Shown: positions 42,883 to 52,754 of the stretch, piece by piece
How positions within the stretch are numbered: position 1 is the stretch's first letter
Layout of the letters: the number at the start of each line of letters is the position of its first letter
DNA from: Emcibacter sp.
GTDB taxonomy: Bacteria > Pseudomonadota > Alphaproteobacteria > Sphingomonadales > Emcibacteraceae
DNA length: 64,000 nucleotides
Direction of reading: 5' to 3'
Assembly: GCA_021774785.1 (NCBI GenBank)
Contig: JAJFIQ010000019.1
Span: forward strand, 620,001-684,000
Notes under the pieces: model-generated
Seen by the model: only the letters and a program-made list of their open reading frames with translations
Database searches by the model: none
What the model was told of the DNA's origin: nothing
Translations under genes and position numbers: made by a program

Positions 42883-45120
42883 TCAGGAAAACCGGTTTGT
42901 CGTTGGAAAGCCGTGTGGTGGCATTCGTCCTACGGCACCGCGCCGTCCTATCCACGTCATTAAATCGGTTTCTGTGCGTGTCCTGTCGCCCTTCATAGGC
43001 CAACTAAGACCATCCTCCTTGCTAAAAGACGTTATATCGCCCATATGCGCGCCTTTATATTTTTGGAGGATAGCGCCCCTGCCCCGGTTCATCTGTGGCA
43101 TTTGCTCCAACGGGAAGACCAGCATTTTACGATTGGTACCAATGATGGCCACCGTATCGTGGGCATCATCGATGATATAGCAGACGGAAACTTTATTTTC
43201 GCCGGCCTCAACATTCATTACCTGTTTGCCATTTTTAGTGCTGGCAATTATATTATCAGCATCAAGCATAAAGCCCCGTCCGGCAATAGACGCCAGCATC
43301 AGCTTCTTGCCCGGCTGATATACGAAAAGGGCAACGATTTCATCTTCATTAGGCAGGTCAATCATCAGTCGAACTGGCTCGCCATGTCCGCGCCCGCCAG
43401 GAAGTTTATCACAGCCAAGAGTATAAAACCGGCCATTGCTGCCCACCAAAATTACTTTATCGGTTGTATAGGCGGTAAAGCCAAATTTATAACCATCCCC
43501 CTCTTTATATTTGATTTTGTCATCTATGGCCACATGGCCTTTCATCGCCCGAACCCATCCTTTTTCAGAGCAAATCACAGTGATCGGCTCTTTTTCAATC
43601 ATGGCTTCCACGGGAATAATATCAATAACCGGTGCGTCAGCAAATAGGGAACGCCGGACACCAAGTTCGGTTTTTGAGCCGAATTTCTTCCGGGTTTCCT
43701 TAATTTCCTCAGAAATTTTATCCCACCGAAAATCTTCACTGCCAAGCAGCTCCAGCAATCCGGCTTTTTCTGCTTCCAGGGCGGAAAATTCCGTGCGAAT
43801 TTCCATTTCTTCCAACTTGCGTAAGGATCGTAAGCGCATATTCAGAATGGCTTCTGCCTGAATTTCCGTTAGGCTAAAGGTACCCATCAAACTAGATTTT
43901 ACCTCGTCTTCATAACGGATTATGCGAATTACCTCATCCAGATTCAGATAGGCAATCAAATAACCACCCAGAACTTCCAGACGATGTTCAATCTTGCCAA
44001 GGCGGAATTTGGAACGCCGAACCAAAACTACCTGCCGATGATCCAGAAACGCCTGTAATACCTCTCGCAGTGACATGACACTGGGCAACTTACCCCCCTC
44101 CAACACATTCATATTGAGTGATATTCTGGTTTCAAGATCAGTTAGACGGAATAAGCTTTCCATGAGTACTTCCGGCTCAACAGTGCGTGACCGTGGTTCC
44201 AGAACTACGCGAATGTCTTCGCTGGATTCATCCAGAATATCCGCCAGCATTGGCAGCTTCTTCTGAAACATCAAATCGGCGATGCGTTCTATCAGCTTGG
44301 ATTTCTGAATCTGATAGGGAATTTCAGTGACCACGACCTGATACATGCCACGTCCGGTTTCCTCCACATCCCATTTGGCCCGTAACCGGAAACTACCCCG
44401 ACCCGTTTCATAGGATTTGATAATACTTTCCCGCGATTCTACAATTGTACCACCAGTTGGGAAATCCGGACCATTGATGAAACTCACCAATTTTTCCATA
44501 TGGGCACCCGGAAATTTAATCAGATGCAGCAGAGCCGTACATATCTCACCCACATTGTGAGGTGGAATATTCGTTGCCATACCAACCGCAATTCCGCTTG
44601 AGCCATTGGCCAGAAGGTTGGGAAAGTTGGCAGGCATCACCACCGGTTCTTCTTCTTCCCCGTCATAAGTTTCCCGGAAATCAACCGCATCCTGATCCAG
44701 ACCCTCCATAAGGGCCGTAGCAACAGCGGTCATACGCGCTTCCGTATAACGCATGGCGGCAGCATTATCACCGTCAATATTACCGAAGTTTCCCTGTCCG
44801 TCCACCAGCGGATAGCGCACGGCGAATTCCTGTGCTAGCCGCACCATAGCATCATATACTGACTGATCACCGTGAGGATGATATTTACCGATCACATCAC
44901 CGACCACACGGGCGCATTTCTTGAATCCGGTTTCCGGGTTAAGTTTCAGGTGCCGCATGGCAAAAAGCAGCCGCCGGTGCACCGGTTTTAACCCATCGCG
45001 CACATCCGGAAGAGAGCGGGACATGATGGTTGAAAGGGCATATGAAAGGTAACGGTCCCCCAGCGTATCGCTAAGAGGAACGTCTTGTACGTTATCTACG
45101 ATTTCAGGATTATCACTCAT
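42883..45120 (-). CDS. parC: DNA topoisomerase IV subunit A
   Basis: The 745-residue protein has the type IIA breakage-reunion domain. The active-site tyrosine is Y125 in [11 protein letters not shown], and [15 protein letters not shown] is at about 79-93. The GyrA/ParC tower contains the [12 protein letters not shown] loop and is followed by a shorter C-terminal pinwheel without the GyrA box, which supports ParC rather than GyrA. It decatenates daughter chromosomes with ParE. In the quinolone-determining region the position equivalent to E. coli S80 is glutamine (Q86). The GNAT gene follows 20 bases later on the same strand. Confidence 0.92.
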   Translation of the reverse strand: MSDNPEIVDNVQDVPLSDTLGDRYLSYALSTIMSRSLPDVRDGLKPVHRRLLFAMRHLKLNPETGFKKCARVVGDVIGKYHPHGDQSVYDAMVRLAQEFAVRYPLVDGQGNFGNIDGDNAAAMRYTEARMTAVATALMEGLDQDAVDFRETYDGEEEEPVVMPANFPNLLANGSSGIAVGMATNIPPHNVGEICTALLHLIKFPGAHMEKLVSFINGPDFPTGGTIVESRESIIKSYETGRGSFRLRAKWDVEETGRGMYQVVVTEIPYQIQKSKLIERIADLMFQKKLPMLADILDESSEDIRVVLEPRSRTVEPEVLMESLFRLTDLETRISLNMNVLEGGKLPSVMSLREVLQAFLDHRQVVLVRRSKFRLGKIEHRLEVLGGYLIAYLNLDEVIRIIRYEDEVKSSLMGTFSLTEIQAEAILNMRLRSLRKLEEMEIRTEFSALEAEKAGLLELLGSEDFRWDKISEEIKETRKKFGSKTELGVRRSLFADAPVIDIIPVEAMIEKEPITVICSEKGWVRAMKGHVAIDDKIKYKEGDGYKFGFTAYTTDKVILVGSNGRFYTLGCDKLPGGRGHGEPVRLMIDLPNEDEIVALFVYQPGKKLMLASIAGRGFMLDADNIIASTKNGKQVMNVEAGENKVSVCYIIDDAHDTVAIIGTNRKMLVFPLEQMPQMNRGRGAILQKYKGAHMGDITSFSKEDGLSWPMKGDRTRTETDLMTWIGRRGAVGRMPPHGFPTTNRFS

Positions 45121-45190
45121 GGTCTGACTATAACAAAAAAAATCTTATGCACCACAAATTATGATGCTTTGGTAGATTTTTTTCTGCTGA

Positions 45191-45586
45191 TTACATCAAT
45201 TGGGATGCACTCATATAGAGAACAAAAGCCCCCGCCACCAAAAGTGACAGATAAGCAAGAATTGCCCCAACAAAACGACCATTGATAATTTTAATGGAAT
45301 TGGTCATACCCAAGGCATGAAGGATACGTCCGACAACAGTTGTTATGCCCAATATATGAACATAAATTGTGCCATATCCCTGCACTTCCATCATTGCCAT
45401 TAACAAGATAAACATGGGTACAAATTCGATAAAATTCCCAAAAGCCCGGCTTCTTCTTTCCATGAGATCGTCATTTCCGGTGCCAAGGTTAATTTTGGCC
45501 TCTGTCCTTCTAGCCGATGTCTTATAGGCCAGGAAGAGCATAATAAAAGCCAAAATCGATGTATATAAAGCTGTGATAACAAGCAT
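45191..45586 (-). CDS. MAPEG family membrane protein
   Basis: The 131-residue protein has four hydrophobic helices and the MAPEG-like sequence RRSRAFGNFIEFVPMFILLMAMMEVQG, quoted in part, after the first helix. A loop ARRTEAKINLGTGNDDLMERRSRAFGN matches the bacterial MAPEG pattern. Eukaryotic relatives are microsomal glutathione transferases and eicosanoid enzymes; bacterial substrates are mostly unknown. It is divergent from the SdpR/SdpI-like genes, whose operator palindromes lie about 75 bases upstream of its start, so shared control is possible. Confidence 0.85.
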   Translation of the reverse strand: MLVITALYTSILAFIMLFLAYKTSARRTEAKINLGTGNDDLMERRSRAFGNFIEFVPMFILLMAMMEVQGYGTIYVHILGITTVVGRILHALGMTNSIKIINGRFVGAILAYLSLLVAGAFVLYMSASQLM

Positions 45587-45660
45587 TTTAAAATCCCTAA
45601 TAGTTTACAGATAAAACATCTTCAAAAAATAACATCATAATGTCAAGCCGTTTAAAAAAT

Positions 45661-45707
45661 GCTGTCTTAATTAAGACAGCTTGACAGATAATATTATCAA
45701 CTATAAT
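45661..45707 (+). promoter_or_regulatory. Promoter of the SdpR/SdpI-like operon with two palindromes
   Basis: A perfect 20-base palindrome (GCTGTCTTAA and its complement) occupies 45661-45680. It abuts a consensus -35 TTGACA at 45681-45686. TATAAT at 45702-45707 gives a 15-base spacer. The spacer holds a second perfect palindrome, GATAATATTATC at 45687-45698, where an ArsR-type autorepressor would block RNA polymerase. The first SD-preceded ATG follows at 45743. Confidence 0.7.
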
Positions 45708-45742
45708 TTGGTATTTAGCAAAATAACAAAATAAGAGCCAAA

Positions 45743-46015
45743 ATGTCAGATATATTTACCACACTTGCATCGTCAGTCCGCAGGGATATCCTATCCATGC
45801 TCAAAGAACGCGATATGACGGCAGGTGAAATTTCAGATAAACTGACGGTGACAAAACCAACACTCTCTGGTCATTTGAATATCCTAAAATCTGCGGATCT
45901 TGTTGTCACCGAACGGCAGGGAACAACCATTACATACAGCCTAAACACTACTGTAGTCGATGAATTACTGGCAAATCTTGTCGGGCTGCTCTCCAGCAAA
46001 GATGAAAAGGAATAA
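45743..46015 (+). CDS. ArsR-type autorepressor, SdpR-like
   Basis: The 90-residue winged-helix protein starts with DIFTTLASSVRRDILSMLKERDMTAGEISDKLTVTKPTLSGHLNILKSADLV (quoted in part), a clear ArsR/SdpR pattern with recognition helix TKPTLSGHLNIL. No cysteine metal site is visible, which favours SdpR over metal-sensing ArsR. In Bacillus SdpR represses its own operon with the membrane protein SdpI until toxin SdpC is sensed. Here the gene is followed three bases later by an SdpI-like gene and preceded by a consensus promoter with two palindromes. Confidence 0.87.
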   Translation: MSDIFTTLASSVRRDILSMLKERDMTAGEISDKLTVTKPTLSGHLNILKSADLVVTERQGTTITYSLNTTVVDELLANLVGLLSSKDEKE

Positions 46016-46018
46016 CAT

Positions 46019-46687
46019 ATGTTGAAACATTTAAAATGGTCGTGGGCATTAACCGTAATTACACTAATTGCAGGATTATTCGCTTATTTTCAGATTTTAC
46101 CGGATACAAAACTACCCATACATTGGAACATAAATGGGGAAGTTGATGATACTGCCCCCACACATATCGCCTTATTCCTCATTCCAGCATTGCAAATACT
46201 TCTATTAAGTTTTTTTTCAACCATAAAATTTATTGAACCAAGGCGGAAAAATATTGAAAAATCCATTCCTGCCATTCGCGCCATGGTAACAGGAATTGTC
46301 ACCCTATTGCTTCTGGTGCAAATTATAATAATCAGTGAATCTTTTGAACTACATATTGTTGGAGCTAAATTGCTATTTATCAGTTTGGGTGTTTTATTGA
46401 TCATAATAGGTAATTACATGACCAAGGTGCGGTCTGGCTTTTTTATTGGCATACGAACACCCTGGACACTTTCCAGTGATTATGTATGGAAAAAGACGCA
46501 TCGTATTGGTGGAAGATTATTGATGATTGAGGGGGTCATTATTTCTATTGCACCATTTTTTTTAAAGCCAGAACAGATAGCAACCCTATTTCTATCAACC
46601 ATGATTCCGATAACATTATTTAAAGTAATTTACTCATGGGTTATCTGGCGGAATGAAAATAAGGAAAGCGGTAATGGCTATTCCTGA
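46019..46687 (+). CDS. SdpI-family membrane protein
   Basis: The 222-residue protein has about six membrane helices. The N-terminal DUF1648-like part contains ILPDTKLPIHWNINGEVDD, with the conserved P-x-H-W/F-x-x-x-G motif. The C-terminal SdpI part contains RSGFFIGIRTPWTLSSDYVWKKTHRIGGR, quoted in part. In Bacillus SdpI gives immunity to the SdpC killing factor and signals to SdpR. No SdpC-like toxin gene is seen here, so immunity to an external toxin or envelope-stress sensing are both possible. The start is preceded by AAGGA. Confidence 0.87.
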   Translation: MLKHLKWSWALTVITLIAGLFAYFQILPDTKLPIHWNINGEVDDTAPTHIALFLIPALQILLLSFFSTIKFIEPRRKNIEKSIPAIRAMVTGIVTLLLLVQIIIISESFELHIVGAKLLFISLGVLLIIIGNYMTKVRSGFFIGIRTPWTLSSDYVWKKTHRIGGRLLMIEGVIISIAPFFLKPEQIATLFLSTMIPITLFKVIYSWVIWRNENKESGNGYS

Positions 46688-46692
46688 TCACA

Positions 46693-48351
46693 TCAGGCTG
46701 TTTCCGCAACTACGCCTTTACCACGAGAGTTTTTATCGAGCATCTCACCCTGCTTCTTATCCACCATTAACTGGCGGGCTTTTGCGTAGGCCGGGTCCTG
46801 CCAGAATATCAGGCAGCCATTGCAGCCCCGGCCACAACAGCCCTCAACCCCAAGGCGCGGGGTTTTGAATTTGCGTTCCTTGTTGGCATCCTCAAGGCTT
46901 GTCACCAAGGCATCACGTCTTTTCTCATAGAGTATTTCTGACCCCTGCCCTAGTTCTATTTTGCTGGATTCCTTGTCAAATTTCAGGCGGTCCCATTGGT
47001 CTTTTGTCAGTGGGCGTTCTTTGCGGATAATGGACATTTCGGGATAACAAAAGCGAAGCTGTTCCAGGTCTTCCTGATCAAACCATGAAAATGGCACCCG
47101 GATAATTGGCTTCTGCCCCGCATTGACCACCTCTGTCACATCGCCGGTGGTTGAGTCTATAAACTCATAAATACGTAAGAAAATTGTCTCGCGACTTGTG
47201 GGGGATACAAATTCAAGAACATCTCCGGCTTCAATACGGTTTTTAACCTCAAGAATGAAAGCATCTTCCTCAACCTTTTTAATTAATCCGGCGAATTCCC
47301 ATTCGGCCATGGTTGACGTACTTTCATAATTATGGGCGTGATTTGTCAACCGCCCCTCATGAAAGGCCAGTGAATAGCCACGACTTTGCACAGTATCCAG
47401 CTCCGCCATATATTTGTCCGGCGACCAGCTTTCCGGGTCCGCGTACCAGTCATCTATGGCCATGCGGTAAGCCCTCGCCACCAGAGCCACATAATATTGG
47501 CTCTTGTTGCGGCCTTCCACCTTAAGGCTGTCAACGCCGAGCGCCAGATAATCATCAAGTTTGGGCATCAGGCACAGGTCTTTGGCATTTAGAATATAGG
47601 AACCACGCTCATCTTCCTCAATGGGCATCAATTCGCCCTCCCGTGCGCCTTCTTCCAACAGGAACTCATACATATCTTTTGTATGTTCGTTAAGTTCAAT
47701 CTCCTTAATCGTACCGTCCTTCAGCCGCATATGAACCTTGTAATTCCACCGACAGCTATTGGCACAGTTGCCCTGATTGGCACCACGTTCTGACATATAA
47801 TTGCTGAGCAGACACCGACCGCTATAAGTCATGCACATGGCACCATGAACGAAAGCTTCCAGTTTGATATCCGGACATTTTTCACGGATTTCGACAAGCT
47901 CAGAAAAAGAAACTTCCCGCGCCAGAACCGCAAGGCTCGCCCCCTGCTCTGCCCAAAATTTAACGCTTAACCAACTACAGATATTAGCTTGCGTTGATAC
48001 ATGCAGTTCAAGGTCAGGTGCCATTTCCTTGACATATTGAAACACACCAGGGTCGGCTATAATAACGCCATCAGGCTTCACTTTGCGAACCGTTTCCACA
48101 TATTGTTCAAGTTTTGGGATGTCTTTATTATGAGAAAATAGATTAAGGGTGAGATAAACCCGCTTGCCGTGTTTATGAGCAAATTGCACCCCTTCGACCA
48201 CATCTTCCAATGTGAAAGCAGATTTGGTGCGCAAAGATAAATCCGGCGTACCCAGATAAATGGCATCTGCGCCATAAAGCACAGCCATCTTCAGCTTCTG
48301 AAGGTCGCCTGCCGGCATCAATAATTCTGAACGTTCTGGTCTGATAACCAT
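46693..48351 (-). CDS. Peptidase U32 family protein (TrhP/RlhA-like RNA hydroxylation type)
   Basis: The 552-residue protein carries the U32 signature EAFVHGAMCMTYSGRCLLSNY, followed by GNCANSCRW, which with the two cysteines of the signature gives a four-cysteine site. The N-terminal LLMPAGDLQKLKMAVLYGADAIYLG is the TIM-barrel start typical of the family. The C-terminus has another cysteine set (GCCGRGCNGCLIFW). Established relatives (TrhP, RlhA) use prephenate-linked chemistry to hydroxylate tRNA or rRNA, so proteolysis is unlikely. It converges with the SdpI gene with only five bases between them. Confidence 0.85.
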   Translation of the reverse strand: MVIRPERSELLMPAGDLQKLKMAVLYGADAIYLGTPDLSLRTKSAFTLEDVVEGVQFAHKHGKRVYLTLNLFSHNKDIPKLEQYVETVRKVKPDGVIIADPGVFQYVKEMAPDLELHVSTQANICSWLSVKFWAEQGASLAVLAREVSFSELVEIREKCPDIKLEAFVHGAMCMTYSGRCLLSNYMSERGANQGNCANSCRWNYKVHMRLKDGTIKEIELNEHTKDMYEFLLEEGAREGELMPIEEDERGSYILNAKDLCLMPKLDDYLALGVDSLKVEGRNKSQYYVALVARAYRMAIDDWYADPESWSPDKYMAELDTVQSRGYSLAFHEGRLTNHAHNYESTSTMAEWEFAGLIKKVEEDAFILEVKNRIEAGDVLEFVSPTSRETIFLRIYEFIDSTTGDVTEVVNAGQKPIIRVPFSWFDQEDLEQLRFCYPEMSIIRKERPLTKDQWDRLKFDKESSKIELGQGSEILYEKRRDALVTSLEDANKERKFKTPRLGVEGCCGRGCNGCLIFWQDPAYAKARQLMVDKKQGEMLDKNSRGKGVVAETA

Positions 48352-48403
48352 GGTTTATTCCAATACCCGTATAAAATACTATAGGGCCGCTATATAATCC
48401 ATA

Positions 48404-49129
48404 TTAATCTAAAAAGTCCATCACCATGCACCTTGCCTGGGGAATTTTTTTATTATGGGGGAACAGAACATAGCGTTCCAGAAAGAATTCGCTTAACTGC
48501 AGGCCATCCCGAACGTCATTCATGGATACCTCGCCACCACCAAGTAAAAAGGACGGCAAGGCCAATAATTTATCATGATATGGCTGTCCTGCCTCCCCAC
48601 TTACGGCACGACCGGATTTTGGGGAAACATAAATTAAATCTTCTGTCACTCCGGTTGCGGCACAGCAGCTCAAGTCAAGGCCAAAACCCAATTCGGATAA
48701 AAGTCCAATTTCCCACCGAACCAGTAACGCACCCCAGTTTTCCGCCTGATGATCCACCCTCTCTAATGTGTCCAGCAATACCTGAAGCCCTTCATATAAG
48801 GCCCTATGCGGTTCCCGTTCCGCCACACAGGTCGATAATATGGCGCAGACACTATTCAGAACGCCGAGCTTTGATGGATAATCCAGAAAGGAGGCCGAAC
48901 GGGCATTGCGTGGTTCAACACGATAAGTACCAAGTTGACTTTCCAGACGCCCACGCCAGTTTAATGCCACTTCGTTTCCTGGTTGAAGTATACCGCGATG
49001 TCGCCTACCCATACCGCCTTTAACCAGTCCCGCATGGCGTCCATGCTCAGCCGTCAATACATCAATAACTGCATCAAATTCACCGTATTTCCGAAGGGAA
49101 ATAATTATGCCCTGATCTTGAAAATCCAT
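48404..49129 (-). CDS. recO: DNA repair protein RecO
   Basis: The 241-residue protein starts with the OB-fold segment DQGIIISLRKYGEFDAVIDVLTAEHGRHAGLVKGG (quoted in part) and has the alphaproteobacterial RecO pattern LDLSCCAATGVTEDLIYVSPKSGRAVS in the middle. The C-terminal helical part ends SEFFLERYVLFPHNKKIPQAR. RecO helps RecA load at gaps with RecR. It lies three bases after the DUF3108 gene on the same strand. Length and motif positions are normal. Confidence 0.9.
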   Translation of the reverse strand: MDFQDQGIIISLRKYGEFDAVIDVLTAEHGRHAGLVKGGMGRRHRGILQPGNEVALNWRGRLESQLGTYRVEPRNARSASFLDYPSKLGVLNSVCAILSTCVAEREPHRALYEGLQVLLDTLERVDHQAENWGALLVRWEIGLLSELGFGLDLSCCAATGVTEDLIYVSPKSGRAVSGEAGQPYHDKLLALPSFLLGGGEVSMNDVRDGLQLSEFFLERYVLFPHNKKIPQARCMVMDFLD

Positions 49130-49132
49130 ATC

Positions 49133-49969
49133 TTATTTTGCTGTCACCTCTATTTCCGTCAAATAGACCCGCACCTTCCCCCAGCCAAATGGGAATTCAC
49201 TATAAACCGGGATCATATTATCCAGCTGTTCCACTTTGGCATACCATATTTTTAAGGGCACAGGTTCCATAGTGTCTGTATTTTTCTTTTTTCTGGATTT
49301 TTTCTTTTTCTTGATTCTCACAAATCCACCATCAACGATAGTGTCTTTAAATTCACATACGGTGGTATCACCGTTATAGATAGAGCGTTTGCTTTTGAGC
49401 TGTTTATTTCCAATACATTGATAGGCAATATCAAGCAGGAAGAAACCACCGAATATATTTTGGTGTTTCACATCCGTACCAATTTTCATGGCCTCATCAT
49501 CTAATGTCATTCCCAGAAAGAAACTGACCATATCCGGGCCATATTTCAGATCATCCTTTATGGGGATGTATTTAACATCTTCCTTAAATTTGAACTCATA
49601 ATCATGGGAGATGATCTTGCTATCTTTTTCCTGAAATTCAGTGTGGTTTTTAAAGCTATAACGGCTCCAACTACCCTGATTTTCAAATATTAGCGGTTTC
49701 AGGCTGCCATCAGGAGCAAATTTTCCCTCTGTGGAAACTGTATTTTTCATATTGCTGAAAATTTTAGCCAGACCAGTGACTTTATAGGATATCTGTACCT
49801 GATAATTTTCATTATCCATCTGCCCTACCGAATAGATTTTCGATATGACAAAACCACCCCAATAGGCCTTATAGGTAAGTTTAATATTTTGAGATTGCCG
49901 ACTTTCTGCCGCCAAATTTATATCTGTGAATATAAATAATAAAACAACAGAAATGAGAATTTTATTCAT
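49133..49969 (-). CDS. DUF3108-family exported protein
   Basis: The protein of about 278 residues has a signal peptide (ILISVVLLFIFTDINLAA). The mature part fits the DUF3108 pattern: an early SYKVTGLAKIFSNMKNTVSTEGKF, then DMVSFFLGMTLDD, and near the end KIWYAKVEQLDNMIPVYSEFPFGWGKVRVYL. A lysine-rich insert (KKKKSRKKKN) falls between residues 220 and 235. The family is periplasmic with no known activity, though it often neighbours recO or valS in this class. ATG at 49969 is used; a GTG at 49972 overlaps the valS stop. Confidence 0.8.
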   Translation of the reverse strand: MNKILISVVLLFIFTDINLAAESRQSQNIKLTYKAYWGGFVISKIYSVGQMDNENYQVQISYKVTGLAKIFSNMKNTVSTEGKFAPDGSLKPLIFENQGSWSRYSFKNHTEFQEKDSKIISHDYEFKFKEDVKYIPIKDDLKYGPDMVSFFLGMTLDDEAMKIGTDVKHQNIFGGFFLLDIAYQCIGNKQLKSKRSIYNGDTTVCEFKDTIVDGGFVRIKKKKKSRKKKNTDTMEPVPLKIWYAKVEQLDNMIPVYSEFPFGWGKVRVYLTEIEVTAK

Positions 49970-49971
49970 CA

Positions 49972-52656
49972 CTAATCCATAGCTTCAAGACGGCTAATTC
50001 CCTCCTTGATCTTATCAGATTTTTGTTCGGCTATCTCAAGATTTTTCCGGTTTTCAGCGACCACGTTCTCGGGGGCTTTTGCCATGAATTTCTCATTATT
50101 CAATCGGCCGGAAATACCGCCAATTTCCTTGGATAATTTATCCAGATTTTTTTGAAGTCTAGCTTTCTCCGCCACAATATCAATGACACCAGCCAGAGGT
50201 AGAAAATAAGTAGCCTCCCCAACGACGACTTGAACCGCCCCTTTGGGCGCGTCCCCATCATGCATACTGATATTTTCAAGCCGAGCCAATCGTTTGATCA
50301 CATCGCCTTGATCCACAAGAACTTTTTCCGTATCAGAAGATGCGCCTTGCACCAACATTTTAAGCTTTGCACCTGCCGGAACATTCATTTCCGCGCGAGC
50401 GGTACGAATATCCGAGACCAGTTGAATTACCCAATCCATCTCAGAGGATGCCTGATCGTTTATCAAAGCAACATCTTGTGTAGGCCAATCGGCGATGATC
50501 AGATCTGTTGTACGATCATCACGAAGGCTGCCCCAAATTTCTTCAGTAATAAACGGCATGAAGGGATGCAGGCTTTTCAATATCTGATCCATAACCCATG
50601 CGGCTGTGTTACGTGTTTCTACCTTGGCCAGATCATCATCACCAAAAAACTGAGGTTTGATCAATTCAACATACCAGTCACAGAATGTACCCCAAGTATA
50701 GTGATAAATTGCTGCCGTCGCATCGTTATAACGAAAGGCTTCCAGAGCCTTAGTCACATCTGTAGTGGCCTTGACCATCTCACCAATGATCCATTTATTA
50801 ACAGCTAAGGATACCGTCGTAGGATTAAAATTCGTATCAATATTCTCAAAACAACCGTTCATGTCACAGAATCGGGCGGCATTCCATAGCTTGGTACCAA
50901 AATTACGGTAACCTTCGACACGTTTTTCGGACATTTTAATGTCCCTGCCCTGTGCCTCCATGGAGGCCAGGGTAAAACGCAAGGCATCGGCACCGAATTT
51001 GTCGGCAAGCTCCAGAGGGTCAATAACATTGCCCTTCGATTTTGACATTTTTGCCCCATGCTCGTCTCGAACTAACGCATGGACATAGACGGTATGAAAA
51101 GGGACATCATTCATAAAATGGATGCCATCCATCATCATGCGCGCCACCCAGAAGAAAATAATGTCAAAACCGGTGACCAGAACATCACCCTTATAATGTT
51201 TGTTCAGTTCTGGTGTATTGTCAGGCCAGCCTAATGTTCCAAAGGGCCAAAGAGCGGACGAGAACCATGTGTCCAACACATCCGGGTCACGGGTCAGTTG
51301 TTTTTCTTCACCATAATGAGTCAAGGCTGCGGCGGCTGCATCTTCTTCCGTCATGCAAACAAATATTTCATCATCCGGCCCGTACCACGCTGGAATTTGA
51401 TGTCCCCACCATAGCTGTCGGGAAATGCACCATGGTTCAATATTGCGCATCCATTCATAGTAGGTTTTTTCCCAGTTTTTCGGGACAAATTTGGTGGCAC
51501 CACTTTCCACAGCTTCCAAAGCGGGTTTAGCCATTACTTCTGCATTAACATACCACTGGTCGGTAAGCCACGGTTCAATCACCACGCCGGACCGATCACC
51601 GTATGGCACCATATGAACGGTATCTTCAACCTTATCCAACAGACCCAGAGCATCCATATCTGCAATAACCATCTTGCGGACCACAAAACGGTCCAGTCCC
51701 TGATATTTCTCGGGCACATTATCATTGGTATGGGCCTGATCGTCAAAGATGTTGATTTCTTCCAGATCATGGCGTTTGCCGACCATATTATCGTCAAAAT
51801 CATGGGCCGGCGTGATTTTTACCGCACCGGAGCCTTTTTCAGGGTCTGCATGTTCGTCTGCGACCACAATCAGCTTACGACCAACCAGTGGCAGGGTCAG
51901 GGTTTTACCGATAAGGTTCTGATAACGTTCATCATCGGGGTGTACGGCCACCGCCACATCACCAAGCATGGTTTCAGGACGCGTTGTAGCAACGGCGAGG
52001 AAGCGGCCTTCTTCACCATCTATGGGGTATTTAAAATGCCAGTAATGACCATTAACTTCTTTTTGTTCCACTTCAAGATCGGAAATAGCGGTTTTCAGCT
52101 TGGGGTCCCAATTAACAAGTCTTTTAGCTTTATAAATCAGGTCTTGTTTATACAGCTCGACAAAAACCTTCAGAACCCCATTGGCGAAGCCCTCATCCAT
52201 GGTAAAACGCTGGCGGCTCCAGTCACAGGATTGACCAAGGCGGCGCATCTGATTAAAAATAATACCGCCGGATTCCTCTTTCCATTCCCAAACGCGCTCA
52301 ATGAATTTTTCCCGGCCTAAGTCATGACGGGATATACCTTCTTCGTCCAGTTGACGTTCCACAACCATCTGTGTTGCGATCCCAGCATGGTCCATACCGG
52401 GTTGCCACAGAACATCCTTACCGCGCATGCGTTCAAACCGTATCAGAATATCCTGCAGTGTATGGTTCAGGGCATGCCCGATATGAAGGCTTCCGGTCAC
52501 ATTGGGTGGGGGTAGGACGATTGTGAAGGGGTCACTATCCACTCTGCCCGCTTTAAATGCGCCCTTGGCTTCCCAATTATCATATATCCGCGTTTCAGCT
52601 TCATGACAATCGAATGTTTTTCCCAGTTTTGCAGGTGTTTCTTGATTTTCAGACAT
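49972..52656 (-). CDS. valS: Valyl-tRNA synthetase
   Basis: The 894-residue class I synthetase has the HIGH motif in PPPNVTGSLHIGHALN (near residue 50), an editing domain (ATTRPETMLGDVAVAVHPDD) and the KMSKS motif in HGAKMSKSKGNVIDP (near residue 530). The C-terminal coiled coil from about 830 (KARLQKNLDKLSKEIGG) is the ValRS arm. It charges tRNA-Val. It lies between popZ, separated by a strong terminator, and the DUF3108 gene. Length and motifs are normal. Confidence 0.95.
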   Translation of the reverse strand: MSENQETPAKLGKTFDCHEAETRIYDNWEAKGAFKAGRVDSDPFTIVLPPPNVTGSLHIGHALNHTLQDILIRFERMRGKDVLWQPGMDHAGIATQMVVERQLDEEGISRHDLGREKFIERVWEWKEESGGIIFNQMRRLGQSCDWSRQRFTMDEGFANGVLKVFVELYKQDLIYKAKRLVNWDPKLKTAISDLEVEQKEVNGHYWHFKYPIDGEEGRFLAVATTRPETMLGDVAVAVHPDDERYQNLIGKTLTLPLVGRKLIVVADEHADPEKGSGAVKITPAHDFDDNMVGKRHDLEEINIFDDQAHTNDNVPEKYQGLDRFVVRKMVIADMDALGLLDKVEDTVHMVPYGDRSGVVIEPWLTDQWYVNAEVMAKPALEAVESGATKFVPKNWEKTYYEWMRNIEPWCISRQLWWGHQIPAWYGPDDEIFVCMTEEDAAAAALTHYGEEKQLTRDPDVLDTWFSSALWPFGTLGWPDNTPELNKHYKGDVLVTGFDIIFFWVARMMMDGIHFMNDVPFHTVYVHALVRDEHGAKMSKSKGNVIDPLELADKFGADALRFTLASMEAQGRDIKMSEKRVEGYRNFGTKLWNAARFCDMNGCFENIDTNFNPTTVSLAVNKWIIGEMVKATTDVTKALEAFRYNDATAAIYHYTWGTFCDWYVELIKPQFFGDDDLAKVETRNTAAWVMDQILKSLHPFMPFITEEIWGSLRDDRTTDLIIADWPTQDVALINDQASSEMDWVIQLVSDIRTARAEMNVPAGAKLKMLVQGASSDTEKVLVDQGDVIKRLARLENISMHDGDAPKGAVQVVVGEATYFLPLAGVIDIVAEKARLQKNLDKLSKEIGGISGRLNNEKFMAKAPENVVAENRKNLEIAEQKSDKIKEGISRLEAMD

Positions 52657-52693
52657 TAGGCAATCTTTTTAGGTTATGTAAAAAATATAGTTT

Positions 52694-52726
52694 AAAAAAA
52701 AAGAAGAGCCTATTGCAAGGCCCTTC
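52694..52726 (-). terminator. Intrinsic terminator after popZ
   Basis: On the minus strand a 9-base stem (GAAGGGCCT / AGGCTCTTC, one G-T wobble) with a 6-base loop is followed by nine T. It lies 28 bases after the popZ stop and 38 bases before valS, so it separates popZ transcription from valS. Confidence 0.75.
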
Positions 52727-52754
52727 ATAATGCATGTTATGTTAGGTCGTGAAT

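Noticed and set aside
43045-43647. A 200-codon plus-strand frame opposite parC
   Set aside because: It is a shadow of parC; no start site or recognisable motif.
51613-52320. A 235-codon open frame on the plus strand
   Set aside because: It lies wholly inside valS on the other strand, has no family pattern and a composition typical of an antisense shadow.
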